64,000 nucleotides of DNA from the NCBI RefSeq assembly GCF_900187045.1, contig NZ_LT906453.1:62001-126000 (forward strand). The letters run 5' to 3'. This document shows, one piece after another, positions 1-8,217 of the stretch (positions within the stretch are counted from its first letter, which is position 1; each line of letters begins with the position of its first letter). The stretch comes from Dermatophilus congolensis (GTDB lineage: Bacteria > Actinomycetota > Actinomycetes > Actinomycetales > Dermatophilaceae). The notes below the pieces were generated by a model. It saw nothing but the letters and a program-made list of their open reading frames with translations. It was not told the DNA's origin and did no database searches. The position numbers and the translations under genes are program-made.

Positions 1-1588
1 GGTGTGCGCGGGCAGGCAGATAGCGGGCAACGGTGGCCGGGCTCATGAGCAGACAGGGGGTGAGGGTGAGGATGGCATCGATGTGTGTGTCGACGAAGTG
101 GTGGAGGCCTTCGATTTCACCTGCGGTGAGTTCGGTGGACAAAGCTTCCATCGCGGCGGGTGGAGCAGGATGGGCAGGCTGCATGTGGGGTAGGGCTGCA
201 GCCAGTTCGCTGCGCAGTGTGTCTGCGCTGTAGCGGAATTGTTCAGCTTGTTCCCGTCTGGCAGAGGCGTCTACGGCGATGGGTTCGGTTCCGTGCTCGC
301 GGATGGCTGCGGGATGGCGGGCTAGATCGGTGACGATCTCGCGGTGCATGTCGCGGGCTGCGGTGAGGTCTTCGCTGGTGGGGATGGCGTGCTGAGCTAG
401 GCATGCAGACAGGTGGGTAAGGATGCCGCGCAGGGTTTGTTCTTTGCTGCGTAGGTCTAGGCACCGTCCATGCAGGCCGATGGCCGCTAGGCGGCGGGCA
501 ACAACATCTAGAGCAGCGTCTTTTTCGGCTACGAACAGGACGCGGCGTCCGTTGGCGAGTGCGTCGGCGACGATGTTGGTGATGGTCTGTGATTTTCCAG
601 TGCCAGGTGGGCCTTCGAGGACAAAGGTGTGTTGGTCGTGGGCCCAGGCAATGGCGCGCTGTTGGGCGCCATCGGCTGGTAGGGGTGCGGTGAGTTCGGT
701 TTCGGCTTGGAGTGGCTGGGTGGCTAGCCCGTCGGTGGGGTTGGCTGGTGGGGCTGTGTCTTCACTGCTGGTGAGGTGGGAAAGGAGTGGATTAGTGAGG
801 TATGTGGCCCAGTTGTCGTGCAGATCTCGCCACATTTCGAGAGTGGAGTACTCCAGCAATGCGATGCGGGCGTCGGTGGTGACCTCGGCGTCGATGCCTG
901 CTTGGGTGATGGCTTGACGGATGCGCTCCAGCGCGCCGGGCAGGTCGAGGGCATCGTCGCTGGTGTGCAGGTCGCGCAGGGCTTGGGGGTCGATGCTGTG
1001 GTTGCGGCGCAGCCGTTCGAGCAGGCTTTCGTTGATGCGTAGGGTTCCTTGGGTTTCGAGCTGCATGGTCCAGGACCCGTAGCGGCGTCCTTCAAGTGTG
1101 ATGGGTAGGAGGTAGAGGGGAGCGGTGTCAGTGCTTCCGTTGGTGTGGGTGGTCAGTGCACCCAGGGTGAGGTAGAGCGGGCTGGCTCCGGATTGGTCAC
1201 GGATAACGTGGGCACATCGGCGTAGGTCGGGGAAGCGTTTGCGGATGGTGGCGGTGTCGTCGACAGCGAAGATGAGGTTTTCTTCGTCGAGGAGGGTGGT
1301 GTGGGTGCTGCTGTCTAGGTCAGTGGATTGGTGGACCCCGGTGGGTAGGTCTAGTTCGTCGAGGTCATCGGAGCCTCGGATGACGATGGGGGTGCCTGAG
1401 GTGATGGCAGTGATGAGGGTGGGGAGGGTGTTTTCGCTGGTGTGGAGGGCTACTGCGGTGCTGGGCAGGCAGATGAGGGGGTTGCGTCGGGTGAGGTCGA
1501 GAAGGTTGGAGAGCCAGGTGTGGACGGCTGGTGGTGTGGTGGTGGGGTGCCCGGTGGTGTTGGTGGTGGGCTCGGCGTTGTCGGCCAC
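1..1588 (-). CDS. DUF4011 / SF1 DNA2-like helicase (3' end missing)
   Basis: The reading frame is open from a GTG at 1588 to the left edge of the window, so the C-terminal part is missing. The start is chosen because a GGGAGAAC-type ribosome site lies just upstream and the N-terminus reads WLSNLLDLTRRNPLI, the opening motif of DUF4011 proteins. Around residues 326-335 it carries LEGPPGTGKSQTITN, a Walker A in the SF1 (DNA2/NAM7-like) helicase style. Members are large multi-domain ATPases, often thought to act in DNA processing or phage defence, but their function is poorly known. Only about 529 residues are visible, so downstream helicase motifs and any nuclease domain cannot be assessed. The family call is firm; the biological role is not. 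Confidence 0.8.
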   Translation of the reverse strand, partial: MADNAEPTTNTTGHPTTTPPAVHTWLSNLLDLTRRNPLICLPSTAVALHTSENTLPTLITAITSGTPIVIRGSDDLDELDLPTGVHQSTDLDSSTHTTLLDEENLIFAVDDTATIRKRFPDLRRCAHVIRDQSGASPLYLTLGALTTHTNGSTDTAPLYLLPITLEGRRYGSWTMQLETQGTLRINESLLERLRRNHSIDPQALRDLHTSDDALDLPGALERIRQAITQAGIDAEVTTDARIALLEYSTLEMWRDLHDNWATYLTNPLLSHLTSSEDTAPPANPTDGLATQPLQAETELTAPLPADGAQQRAIAWAHDQHTFVLEGPPGTGKSQTITNIVADALANGRRVLFVAEKDAALDVVARRLAAIGLHGRCLDLRSKEQTLRGILTHLSACLAQHAIPTSEDLTAARDMHREIVTDLARHPAAIREHGTEPIAVDASARREQAEQFRYSADTLRSELAAALPHMQPAHPAPPAAMEALSTELTAGEIEGLHHFVDTHIDAILTLTPCLLMSPATVARYLPARAH

Positions 1589-2104
1589 GTGGTGTTCTCC
1601 CTTGTGTCCTCCCAGGGTGCCCGGGGTGGGCAGCCGGGTTTGGTCGTGTATCAGAACAGTTGGGAAGGCAGATAGGGGCAAGGAGGGCACACGGGTTTGG
1701 GGAAATTTTGACTGATTGAGGGGGGTGTTCTGGGGCGGGTTATACGTGTTCGTTGGATGGGCACAGCTGTGACCTCAGTAGCGTTATTGCTGTGAAGAAT
1801 TAGTCGGGTGGGCGAGTATTTTGTTTTCTTAATAGTTTTCGCGTCATGAGCTTTGTATCGAGTTCACGGCGTTGAAATGATCCGCGACACAGTCGAACAT
1901 TCTCGACAGCTTTGTTTACCCTGCTAAACAAATAAACCCATGTGTTTTTGCTCTTTACACCCGTGGGTCATCCCCACGAAGCTGCACGACATCTCACAGG
2001 TGTCATAGGGTTCGCGGAAGCCGGGGGGCAGGGGGTACGAGCAGAGCTATGAGCTGCATGTACATACGTGCCGCTCGGTGTCCGCCACACCGAAAGGCCT
2101 CCAT
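1589..2104. other. Intergenic region between divergent helicase and GH26-like genes
   Basis: About 515 bases separate the helicase start from the secreted hydrolase start. The part from about 1780 to 1960 is relatively AT-rich and must hold promoters for both genes. It contains the inverted repeat annotated at 1911-1932. A ribosome site (GAAAGG) precedes the 2105 start. I saw no convincing gene, tRNA or recognised riboswitch. Confidence 0.6.
1911..1932. promoter_or_regulatory. Perfect 8-6-8 inverted repeat, possible operator
   Basis: TTTGTTTA, then six bases, then TAAACAAA, a perfect palindrome about 170 bases upstream of the GH26-like gene. The size suits a dimeric repressor or activator. 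No regulator can be named. Confidence 0.35.
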
Positions 2105-3181
2105 ATGACACTTCGACGAGCTTTCGTAACGCTCACTTCAACAGCCCTCCTCGCCGGAGCCGCCATTACCGCCACACCGGCTAACGCCACCACAACACCG
2201 GCGAACAACAGCATTAAAAACACCGCTGTGGCCAAACCTGCCCCCAACAATCTGGCCAACCAATATTTGGGTAAACCCAGCTCCGGAAATAAATGGCACT
2301 CTGGAGCATGGGTAGGCGGTTTCATGTCTGGTGAACGCGCCACTCGCTGGGGCACTTGGCGCGGCGCTCCCAGTGACGTCACCCCCTCATTCCCCGGCTG
2401 GGATACCTGGAAAGACCTCAACGACCCCAGCTGGGAAATCAACACCTTCAAAGACTTCAAAGGTGTTCTTCTATGGGGACAGCCCATCCTGCCCCGCGAA
2501 GCTAAGCCCAGCGACCTGAAAAATGTCGCTGCAGGAAAATACGACGAAACCTACCGTCGCACCGGACGCGAATTGCAAAAAGCAGGACGCGGTAACTCTG
2601 TGGTGCGTATCGGCTGGGAAGGCAACGGCACGTGGATGCCCTGGAGCGTAACCGCCACAACCGCTGGCGAATACAAAACCGCGTATCGACGCATCCACGA
2701 TTTGATGAAAAAAGAAGCTCCTGGCCTTAAATTCAGCTTCGACATTAACTGCGGCACTGTGATGCGCGGCCAAAAAAACCGCCTAGACAGCCTCAACCTC
2801 ATGTACCCCGGTGATGACGTCGTCGACATGGTCGGCTGCTCCCACTACGACTGGGGCCCTCTGCGAGCCCGCAACGAAAACGAATGGCGCCGTTCTATCG
2901 CTCCTGATTCCAGCGTTGGCCTTTCTGACTTGGCCCGATTCGCGCGCGAACACAAGAAAGGCCTTTCGGTCTCCGAATGGGGCTTGGCCAGCCCAGGCCG
3001 TGACGGCAACGGCGATAATCCTTATTTCATCCGCAAAATGCGCGAATTCTTCCAAGGCAACAGCGATGTTCTCGTCTTGGAGAGTTACTTCGCCGAAGCT
3101 GGCACTGATATGAAAAACCACATTTGGGACGCCGATCCCCTCAACCCCAAGTCGGGAGAGGTTTATCGCAAGCTTTGGTGA
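2105..3181 (+). CDS. Secreted GH26-like glycoside hydrolase
   Basis: A 358-residue exported protein. The start at 2105 is preferred over an in-frame ATG at 2078 because it follows a GAAAGG ribosome site and yields a clean signal peptide (TLTSTALLAGAAITATPANA). The body resembles GH26 (beta-mannanase-type) barrels. VVRIGWEGNG supplies a candidate acid/base Glu (about E172) and LSVSEWGLAS a candidate nucleophile (about E291). Substrate is unknown; GH26 enzymes act on mannans, beta-1,3-xylans or mixed-linkage glucans. The protein ends in a VYRKLW tail and lacks a carbohydrate-binding module or wall anchor, so it should be released. The gene at 58637 encodes a related domain in which both glutamates are absent. 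Fold assignment is by eye and moderately sure. Confidence 0.7.
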   Translation: MTLRRAFVTLTSTALLAGAAITATPANATTTPANNSIKNTAVAKPAPNNLANQYLGKPSSGNKWHSGAWVGGFMSGERATRWGTWRGAPSDVTPSFPGWDTWKDLNDPSWEINTFKDFKGVLLWGQPILPREAKPSDLKNVAAGKYDETYRRTGRELQKAGRGNSVVRIGWEGNGTWMPWSVTATTAGEYKTAYRRIHDLMKKEAPGLKFSFDINCGTVMRGQKNRLDSLNLMYPGDDVVDMVGCSHYDWGPLRARNENEWRRSIAPDSSVGLSDLARFAREHKKGLSVSEWGLASPGRDGNGDNPYFIRKMREFFQGNSDVLVLESYFAEAGTDMKNHIWDADPLNPKSGEVYRKLW

Positions 3182-3198
3182 CCTTCGGTGACCTCCTA

Positions 3199-3296
3199 GC
3201 GCCCACGCTTTTGGATCAGCCGCAACTGTGAATAAGCTGATCGAACTTCGCGTGGGCGCGAGGCGGGCCACAGGAGGCTCTACCTCCTGCCCCGCC
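3199..3296 (+). other. Two stacked hairpins ahead of the APC permease
   Basis: First stem: GCGCCCACGC (3199-3208) pairs with GCGTGGGCGC (3250-3259), with an inner GATCAGC/GCTGATC stem. Second stem: GGCGGG...CAGGAGG (3262-3277) pairs with CCTCCTGCCCCGCC (3283-3296). The CCTCCT strand could instead pair with the permease Shine-Dalgarno AGGAGG near 3311. It may be a terminator for the upstream gene or a regulatory leader; there is no T-tract. Confidence 0.45.
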
Positions 3297-3320
3297 GGAC
3301 CCCCTCGTTAGGAGGCCACC

Positions 3321-4784
3321 TTGAGCAAAACACCGCCCACCAAGGTCGCAGGACACGACCATCATGAACTGCACCAGGTCATGGGCCCTGGGCTGCTTCT
3401 CCTGTTCATCCTCGGAGACATTCTCGGAACAGGTGTATACGCCCTCACCGGCAAGCTGGCCGCCAACGTTGGCGGCGCTGCCTGGGCTCCTATCTTGTTT
3501 GCCTTCGCGGTAGCGACACTTTCTGCCTACTCCTACCTCGAACTTGTCACCAAATACCCGGGAGCTTCCGGGGCTGCCCTTTACGCGCACAAAGCGTTCC
3601 ACAAGCAATTCCTCACCTTTATGGTGACTTTCGCTGTGCTCTGCTCTGGCCTCACTTCGGCAGCAACCACCTCCATGGCTGTGGCCAACAACATCAACCT
3701 TGGATTTGGCCTGAACTGGAGTAAAACCGCCGTCGTTGCCTTGGCTATTGCCTTCCTTATCTCGTTGGCAGGCGTGAACTTCTGGGGTTCCTCGGAGTCC
3801 GTGAAGCTCAACATGGTTCTCACCCTGATCGGTTTCCTCGGACTGGCGCTAGTCATCGGGGTCGGCATCTGGGCAACCATCAACGGCAACGTTGACTTCT
3901 CACGCACCGTTATTTTCGAAGCCCCCCAGGACAAGTCCATGTTCTTGGTCTTGTCTGGTGTCACCGCTTTGGCGTTCTTTTCTTTCGTTGGCTTCGAAGA
4001 CTCCGTCAATATGGTCGAGGAAGTAAAAGACCCCCGTATTTTCCCCAAAGTGATGCTCAGCGGCATGGGGATCTGCCTGGCCATCTACGTTGCCATCTCA
4101 TTGTTCACTGTCGCTATCGTGCCCATCGGTGTTCTGGCCAGCACAGAAACCCCCTTGTTCGAGGTGATTGCCCGCGGTGCGCCTGGCATCCCGATTCACA
4201 CTCTCTACCCATTCATCACCATTTTCGCTGTCGCGAACACAGCGCTGCTGAACATGATGATGGCTTCACGGCTCGTCTACGGCATGGCTAAACAGGGCGT
4301 TCTCCCGCGCCCTCTGGGGAAGATCCACCGCGGACGCCGCACCCCATATGCCTCCATCATCTTCACCACCGCGCTGGGAGTGGGCCTACTCGCCCTCGTT
4401 GGGCTGGGCCTGGGGGCGGACACCACTTCGGCCTTGGGAAGCACCACAGCGCTGCTCCTTTTGGGTGTGTTCACTGTTGTGAACATTGCCTGCATCGTGC
4501 TGCGCCGTGACACCGCAGCCGAGAACCGTAACCACTTCCGCGCTCCCCGGTGGGTTCCCTACCTGGGCGCAGCTTCCACCATTTTTCTTCTTGGCCCTTG
4601 GGCCCAGAAACCGGTGGTCTACTCCATCGCTGCGGTGTTGCTCCTCATCGGAGTGTTGCTGTCGGTTTTGAACTGGCTCTACCAGCGCAACATCAAACAC
4701 ACCGACGCCCACCTCACCATGGGAGACACCCAAGTCATCGCTCAGATCGTCGCTGACGTTCCGCCAGAGGAACTACGCAACTAA
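3321..4784 (+). CDS. APC-family amino acid permease
   Basis: A 487-residue polytopic membrane protein starting at TTG with a strong TAGGAGG ribosome site eight bases upstream. After a short hydrophilic N-terminus (residues 1-20), the first membrane segment holds the helix-breaking GDILGTGVYALTG motif typical of APC amino acid/polyamine/organocation permeases. About twelve hydrophobic segments follow, with a hydrophilic C-tail from about residue 455. It probably imports an amino acid or a related cation with protons; the substrate cannot be read. It stands alone between a structured leader and a strong terminator at 4793-4835. Confidence 0.85.
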   Translation: MSKTPPTKVAGHDHHELHQVMGPGLLLLFILGDILGTGVYALTGKLAANVGGAAWAPILFAFAVATLSAYSYLELVTKYPGASGAALYAHKAFHKQFLTFMVTFAVLCSGLTSAATTSMAVANNINLGFGLNWSKTAVVALAIAFLISLAGVNFWGSSESVKLNMVLTLIGFLGLALVIGVGIWATINGNVDFSRTVIFEAPQDKSMFLVLSGVTALAFFSFVGFEDSVNMVEEVKDPRIFPKVMLSGMGICLAIYVAISLFTVAIVPIGVLASTETPLFEVIARGAPGIPIHTLYPFITIFAVANTALLNMMMASRLVYGMAKQGVLPRPLGKIHRGRRTPYASIIFTTALGVGLLALVGLGLGADTTSALGSTTALLLLGVFTVVNIACIVLRRDTAAENRNHFRAPRWVPYLGAASTIFLLGPWAQKPVVYSIAAVLLLIGVLLSVLNWLYQRNIKHTDAHLTMGDTQVIAQIVADVPPEELRN

Positions 4785-4792
4785 CCCCACGC

Positions 4793-4835
4793 TGAGGGGG
4801 CTCTGCTCGCATCTGATGCAAGCAGAGCCCCCTCA
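4793..4835 (+). terminator. Terminator hairpin after APC permease
   Basis: TGAGGGGGCTCTGCT... pairs with ...AGCAGAGCCCCCTCA around a short loop, starting 8 bases after the permease stop. Confidence 0.75.
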
Positions 4836-4903
4836 CTACATGCCGCTGCCACCAATGTCCTTTGCTGGCTGATAGAGGCAGCAGACCAGCGAGCGATAGA
4901 GAA

Positions 4904-4953
4904 ATAAGGGATGCCCCGGAGAAGAAAAAAATCTTCTCCGGGGCATCCCTTAT
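4904..4953 (-). terminator. Perfect 22-bp-arm terminator for the siderophore-binding-protein operon
   Basis: Arms 4904-4925 and 4932-4953 are exact reverse complements around an A6 loop. It lies 15 bases beyond the stop of the minus-strand substrate-binding protein gene. Confidence 0.8.
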
Positions 4954-4968
4954 GTTTACCGCGCAGAA

Positions 4969-6003
4969 TCAGCCTTTGACAGCCTCATCAAGGGGCTTCT
5001 CGATGTGGTCAAGCACGTACCCCAAGCTGAGCACTGTTTGCCATCCGAAGGCTTTCTCAAGCTGGTCTTCAAGGAACAGCGCATGCTTGTCCTTCATGGC
5101 TGGCAGTGAAGACAATGACTGCTCAGATTCGATCGTGGAACGTCCCTTCGGGGCGTAAGAAATCTGATCCCAGACCAGCACATCGGAATCGAGCTTGCGG
5201 GCTTCTTCCAAAGAGAGCTCTGTGTAGAACTTGCCCTTTGCTGCGTCGTTAACTTCTTTGTTCGCTTCAAAGCCAAGCGAGGTGAAGAACCGTGTGCGCA
5301 TGTCGTTGGCAGCGAAAGCAGATAGCGCTTTGCCGTCATAGGTAGCAACAGTGGCACTCTTGCCCTTCCACTCAGGGTGACGGGCAGCTAGCCCACTGAT
5401 GCGCCCCTTGATGCCGTCGACCAATTTCTTGGCCTCGGCGGGGCGTCCTACGGCAGCGCCAATCTCTTCAGTCGTGACATCCCAGGGCTGCTGGTAGTCC
5501 TCGTAGTCACCCTTTTGCACGATCACTGGGGCGATCTTGGAAAGTGCCTCGTAGGTGGGTTTGTCGACGTCGGAGTAGGTAGCGACGATCAGGTCAGGCT
5601 TGGCTGCTGCCACTGCCTCCGGGTCAACGGTTTCTTTCGTGTACACCTGGGGTTTTTCACCCTTGATGCGGTCTTTGGCCCATGCTCCTGCAGCCTCACC
5701 GGAAGGGGTCATCCCGTCCCAGTTGCGCACCATCACCGGGGTGACACCGAGAGCCAGGAGAGCGTCCTGGTCGTTATACCCCAGGGATACCACCCGAGTA
5801 GGCGCTTCTTTGACCACCGTTTGGCCGAATTTGTGGGCAATCGTGGCTGGGAACGCGCCAGCCTCCGTGGCCGCAGGCGCTGGCTTGGAGCTCGCCGAAG
5901 TCGAGGAGTCAGATGTGGAGCATCCGACCACTCCGCCGGTCAAGCACAGTGCGGCTGCGAGAAGGAAAGCCCTCCGGCGTAACGAGGACAGTTTTGTGGG
6001 CAT
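4969..6003 (-). CDS. Ferric-siderophore ABC transporter substrate-binding lipoprotein (CchF-like)
   Basis: A 344-residue lipoprotein of the FecB/FepB type. The start at 6003 is chosen because it follows a GGGGGATC ribosome site and gives a basic n-region, hydrophobic core and lipobox GVVGC with Cys28 as the lipidation site. A Ser/Ala/Thr linker follows, then a two-lobed periplasmic-binding fold with the long central helix typical of the class. It should capture the ferric siderophore outside the membrane and deliver it to the permeases at 25615-27698. It lies 55 bases downstream of the formyltransferase gene on the same strand, so both probably share the iron-box promoter at 7002-7020. It matches the role of CchF in coelichelin clusters. 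Confidence 0.88.
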   Translation of the reverse strand: MPTKLSSLRRRAFLLAAALCLTGGVVGCSTSDSSTSASSKPAPAATEAGAFPATIAHKFGQTVVKEAPTRVVSLGYNDQDALLALGVTPVMVRNWDGMTPSGEAAGAWAKDRIKGEKPQVYTKETVDPEAVAAAKPDLIVATYSDVDKPTYEALSKIAPVIVQKGDYEDYQQPWDVTTEEIGAAVGRPAEAKKLVDGIKGRISGLAARHPEWKGKSATVATYDGKALSAFAANDMRTRFFTSLGFEANKEVNDAAKGKFYTELSLEEARKLDSDVLVWDQISYAPKGRSTIESEQSLSSLPAMKDKHALFLEDQLEKAFGWQTVLSLGYVLDHIEKPLDEAVKG

Positions 6004-6058
6004 GGTGTAGTGATCCCCCGGATAGTTGGTGCTTTGGGTTTCCCCGTGGCTGTGTGGG

Positions 6059-6997
6059 TTAGGGCAAATCGATGTAGCCACCGTCACCGAGAATTTCGGT
6101 TGCGGCTACTTCGCGACCGTCATCAAGACGGAGCGTTTCTAGGATGAGTGCAGGAGCTGGCGCGTTGCGTTGCGCAGAACCACAAACTACGGCTACTCCC
6201 CCCTCATACGGGACCGTGACACGGCCCGGAGTACCGCCGAATCGGCTACGTGAGACGTGGGCTCGCAGCACACGCAACCGCTGCCCGCGGTAGTTGAAGT
6301 ACGCGTTCGGGTAAGGGTCGCTGTGAGCACGGACCTGCAACTCCAGGTCGGCGGCGCAGGCTCGGAAGTCAAGGTATGCCTCCCGCTCGGAGCGCTTATG
6401 GAAATAGGTGGCGCGGGCTGGGTCTTGCGCAGTAGCGGTGAGTGTGCCTGCGGCCAGGTCTGCTAGCGCACGGGTGACCAGCGGCTCAATCAAAGCGACG
6501 GTCGCGTGGAAAAGATCAGTGGTGGTGTCGTTAGGGCCAACGGGTACTGCCTGCTGCGCGACGATGGGGCCAGCGTCCAGGGTTTCATCCATGCGGTGCA
6601 CGGTGACTCCCACATGGGTTTCACGGTTCAGCAGAGCCCACATCACTGGTGAGAAGCCGGCGTATTCAGGAAGTAAGGAGTCATGCACGTTGAGGGTGCC
6701 GTGCGGTGGGGCGTCGTAGATCTCCGGAGGTAGCCAGGTGCGCCAGTTGTTAGCGACGATGACGTCTGGTTTTGCTTCACGCACGGCATTGATGAGGGCT
6801 TCATCGGGGCGGCGCGCTTCGTAAACAGGGATGCCGTGAGCGGTGGCCAGGTCGGCTACCGAGTCGCTCCACATCTGTTCGTAAGGGTTGTTGCTCGGCG
6901 GGTGGGTGACGGCCAATGGCACCTCATGTCCGCCTGCGAGAACAGCCTGCAAAGTCCGGTGGCCCCAGGTCTGGTATCCGAAGGTAACGACGCGCAT
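6059..6997 (-). CDS. cchA: N5-hydroxyornithine formyltransferase (CchA-like)
   Basis: A 312-residue protein of the methionyl-tRNA formyltransferase fold. The N-terminal Rossmann-like domain begins VVTFGYQTWGHRTL. The catalytic region NVHDSLLPEYAG supplies the conserved Asn/His, and HRMDETLDAGPIV the conserved Asp of 10-formyl-THF-dependent formyltransferases. An Fmt C-terminal-like domain follows. Placement beside a hydroxyornithine NRPS points to formylation of N5-hydroxyornithine, giving the hydroxamate for NRPS module 1, rather than initiator tRNA. The ATG at 6997 lies only four bases from the iron box at 7002-7020, leaving no room for a normal leader, so the transcript may be leaderless. 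Confidence 0.87.
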   Translation of the reverse strand: MRVVTFGYQTWGHRTLQAVLAGGHEVPLAVTHPPSNNPYEQMWSDSVADLATAHGIPVYEARRPDEALINAVREAKPDVIVANNWRTWLPPEIYDAPPHGTLNVHDSLLPEYAGFSPVMWALLNRETHVGVTVHRMDETLDAGPIVAQQAVPVGPNDTTTDLFHATVALIEPLVTRALADLAAGTLTATAQDPARATYFHKRSEREAYLDFRACAADLELQVRAHSDPYPNAYFNYRGQRLRVLRAHVSRSRFGGTPGRVTVPYEGGVAVVCGSAQRNAPAPALILETLRLDDGREVAATEILGDGGYIDLP

Positions 6998-7001
6998 AGA
7001 T

Positions 7002-7020
7002 TGAGGTTAGGCTCACCTAA
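7002..7020. promoter_or_regulatory. Iron box (DtxR/IdeR type) between cchA-like and cchJ-like genes
   Basis: TGAGGTTAGGCTCACCTAA agrees with the IdeR/DtxR consensus TTAGGTTAGCCTAACCTAA at 16 of 19 positions. It fills almost the whole 24-base gap between the divergent starts at 6997 and 7022, so one bound dimer should block both promoters. TANNNT-type -10 candidates sit inside it on both strands (TAGGCT on plus, TAACCT on minus). Confidence 0.8.
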
Positions 7021-7021
7021 T

Positions 7022-8182
7022 ATGACTGTCAAAGCAGTTTCATCACCACAAGAAAAACACCACGACCCCACCCCCCAACCCGGCCTACACGACGTCCCCC
7101 ACCGCTCCCCCGGATGGCCCCTCTACCGACTCCTACCCGACGGCTCAGCCCTAGGCATCGTCACTGCCCCCCACGGCACCCACATCCTGTGGGAACACAA
7201 ACAATCAACCCCCATCACCAACCCCGACCCCACCCTCACCCAAGAGCTAGCCACAGCAGGACACGAAATCCCCCCAGGCTTCGGAATCGCCCAAATACCA
7301 ATCCCACCCCAAGCCTGCGTAACCTACCGACTCAGCAACAACGACGGCCCACCCAGCGCCGACCCGCTCAACCACGACGCCACCGGCGAACTCGGGTCAC
7401 TTCTCACCCACCCCACAGCTCCCCGCGACGGCACCGCCGGCCTAGACCGATGGCCACCACGCAGCCCCCTACACATCTGCCCCCACCCCGCAGATCGACT
7501 ACGCCTAGACCGCAACGTACTAGGACGACGCTGCACACTACGCATATTCACCTCAGGCCAACTCACCAAAACAACACCCGTCCTCTTCCTCCTAGACGGC
7601 GACCACTGGCTCCACCTACACGACGCCCCTAGCGCCCTCACCACAGCCGTAACCGACGGACTCCTGCCACCCCACGTCCTCGTCCTAATCCCCTCCCCAG
7701 CAGACCCGCAAGCACGCACCGACTTCCTCACAAGCCCCACCCTGACCAGCGCACTACCCGGACCAATCCTGACCATGTGCGACACCTGGCTATCCCAACA
7801 CGGCTCCCAACGAACACACACCGTCATAGCTGGACAAAGCCTCGGCGCCCTAGCCGCAACCCGAGCCGCAGCAACAACGACCCAATTCGACGCACTCCTA
7901 GGCCAATCCCCCGCATTCTGGTGGACCGACACCAACCCCACCGACCCCCTGAACGCACCACCTGGAGGAGACACCGCACGCCACCTACCCGACCTACACA
8001 ACATGCGTATTCGCTTCACTGTCGGCGAAGACGAAAAAGCAATGCATCCACACGTCAACGCAGTCACCAAAGCACTCACCGAAGCCAACATCGACGTGCT
8101 CACCCGAACCGTCCCCGGCGGACACGACCACGCCTGCTGGCGCACCACCCTCTTTGAGGAACTGGTGACCCTCTGGACATAA
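7022..8182 (+). CDS. cchJ: Fes-like ferric-siderophore esterase (CchJ-like)
   Basis: A 386-residue alpha/beta hydrolase of the enterochelin-esterase family. Start 7022 is the first ATG after the iron box; longer in-frame starts lie inside the divergent gene. The C-terminal half carries VLFLLDGDHW, the nucleophile elbow GQSLG, and GGHDHACW with the likely catalytic His. The N-terminal domain (about residues 1-150) resembles the Fes N-domain region. In Fes proteins the enzyme opens the ferric siderophore in the cytoplasm to release iron; coelichelin clusters encode the equivalent CchJ. It converges on the NRPS gene and shares a hairpin at their junction. Codons favour C- and A-endings, unlike many neighbours. 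Confidence 0.8.
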   Translation: MTVKAVSSPQEKHHDPTPQPGLHDVPHRSPGWPLYRLLPDGSALGIVTAPHGTHILWEHKQSTPITNPDPTLTQELATAGHEIPPGFGIAQIPIPPQACVTYRLSNNDGPPSADPLNHDATGELGSLLTHPTAPRDGTAGLDRWPPRSPLHICPHPADRLRLDRNVLGRRCTLRIFTSGQLTKTTPVLFLLDGDHWLHLHDAPSALTTAVTDGLLPPHVLVLIPSPADPQARTDFLTSPTLTSALPGPILTMCDTWLSQHGSQRTHTVIAGQSLGALAATRAAATTTQFDALLGQSPAFWWTDTNPTDPLNAPPGGDTARHLPDLHNMRIRFTVGEDEKAMHPHVNAVTKALTEANIDVLTRTVPGGHDHACWRTTLFEELVTLWT

Positions 8183-8200
8183 CCCCCAGAGGGTCACCAG
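8162..8200. terminator. Bidirectional hairpin between esterase and NRPS genes
   Basis: CTGGTGACCCTCTGG (8162-8176) and CCAGAGGGTCACCAG (8186-8200) are perfect complements. The esterase stop codon lies in the loop. It serves two convergent genes. Confidence 0.7.
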
Positions 8201-8217
8201 ACCCACCCTGGGCGTCT

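Noticed and set aside
1890-1906. Possible LexA/SOS box (CGAACATTCTCG)
   Set aside because: Only one half-site fits CGAAC-N4-GTTCG; the other half is wrong.
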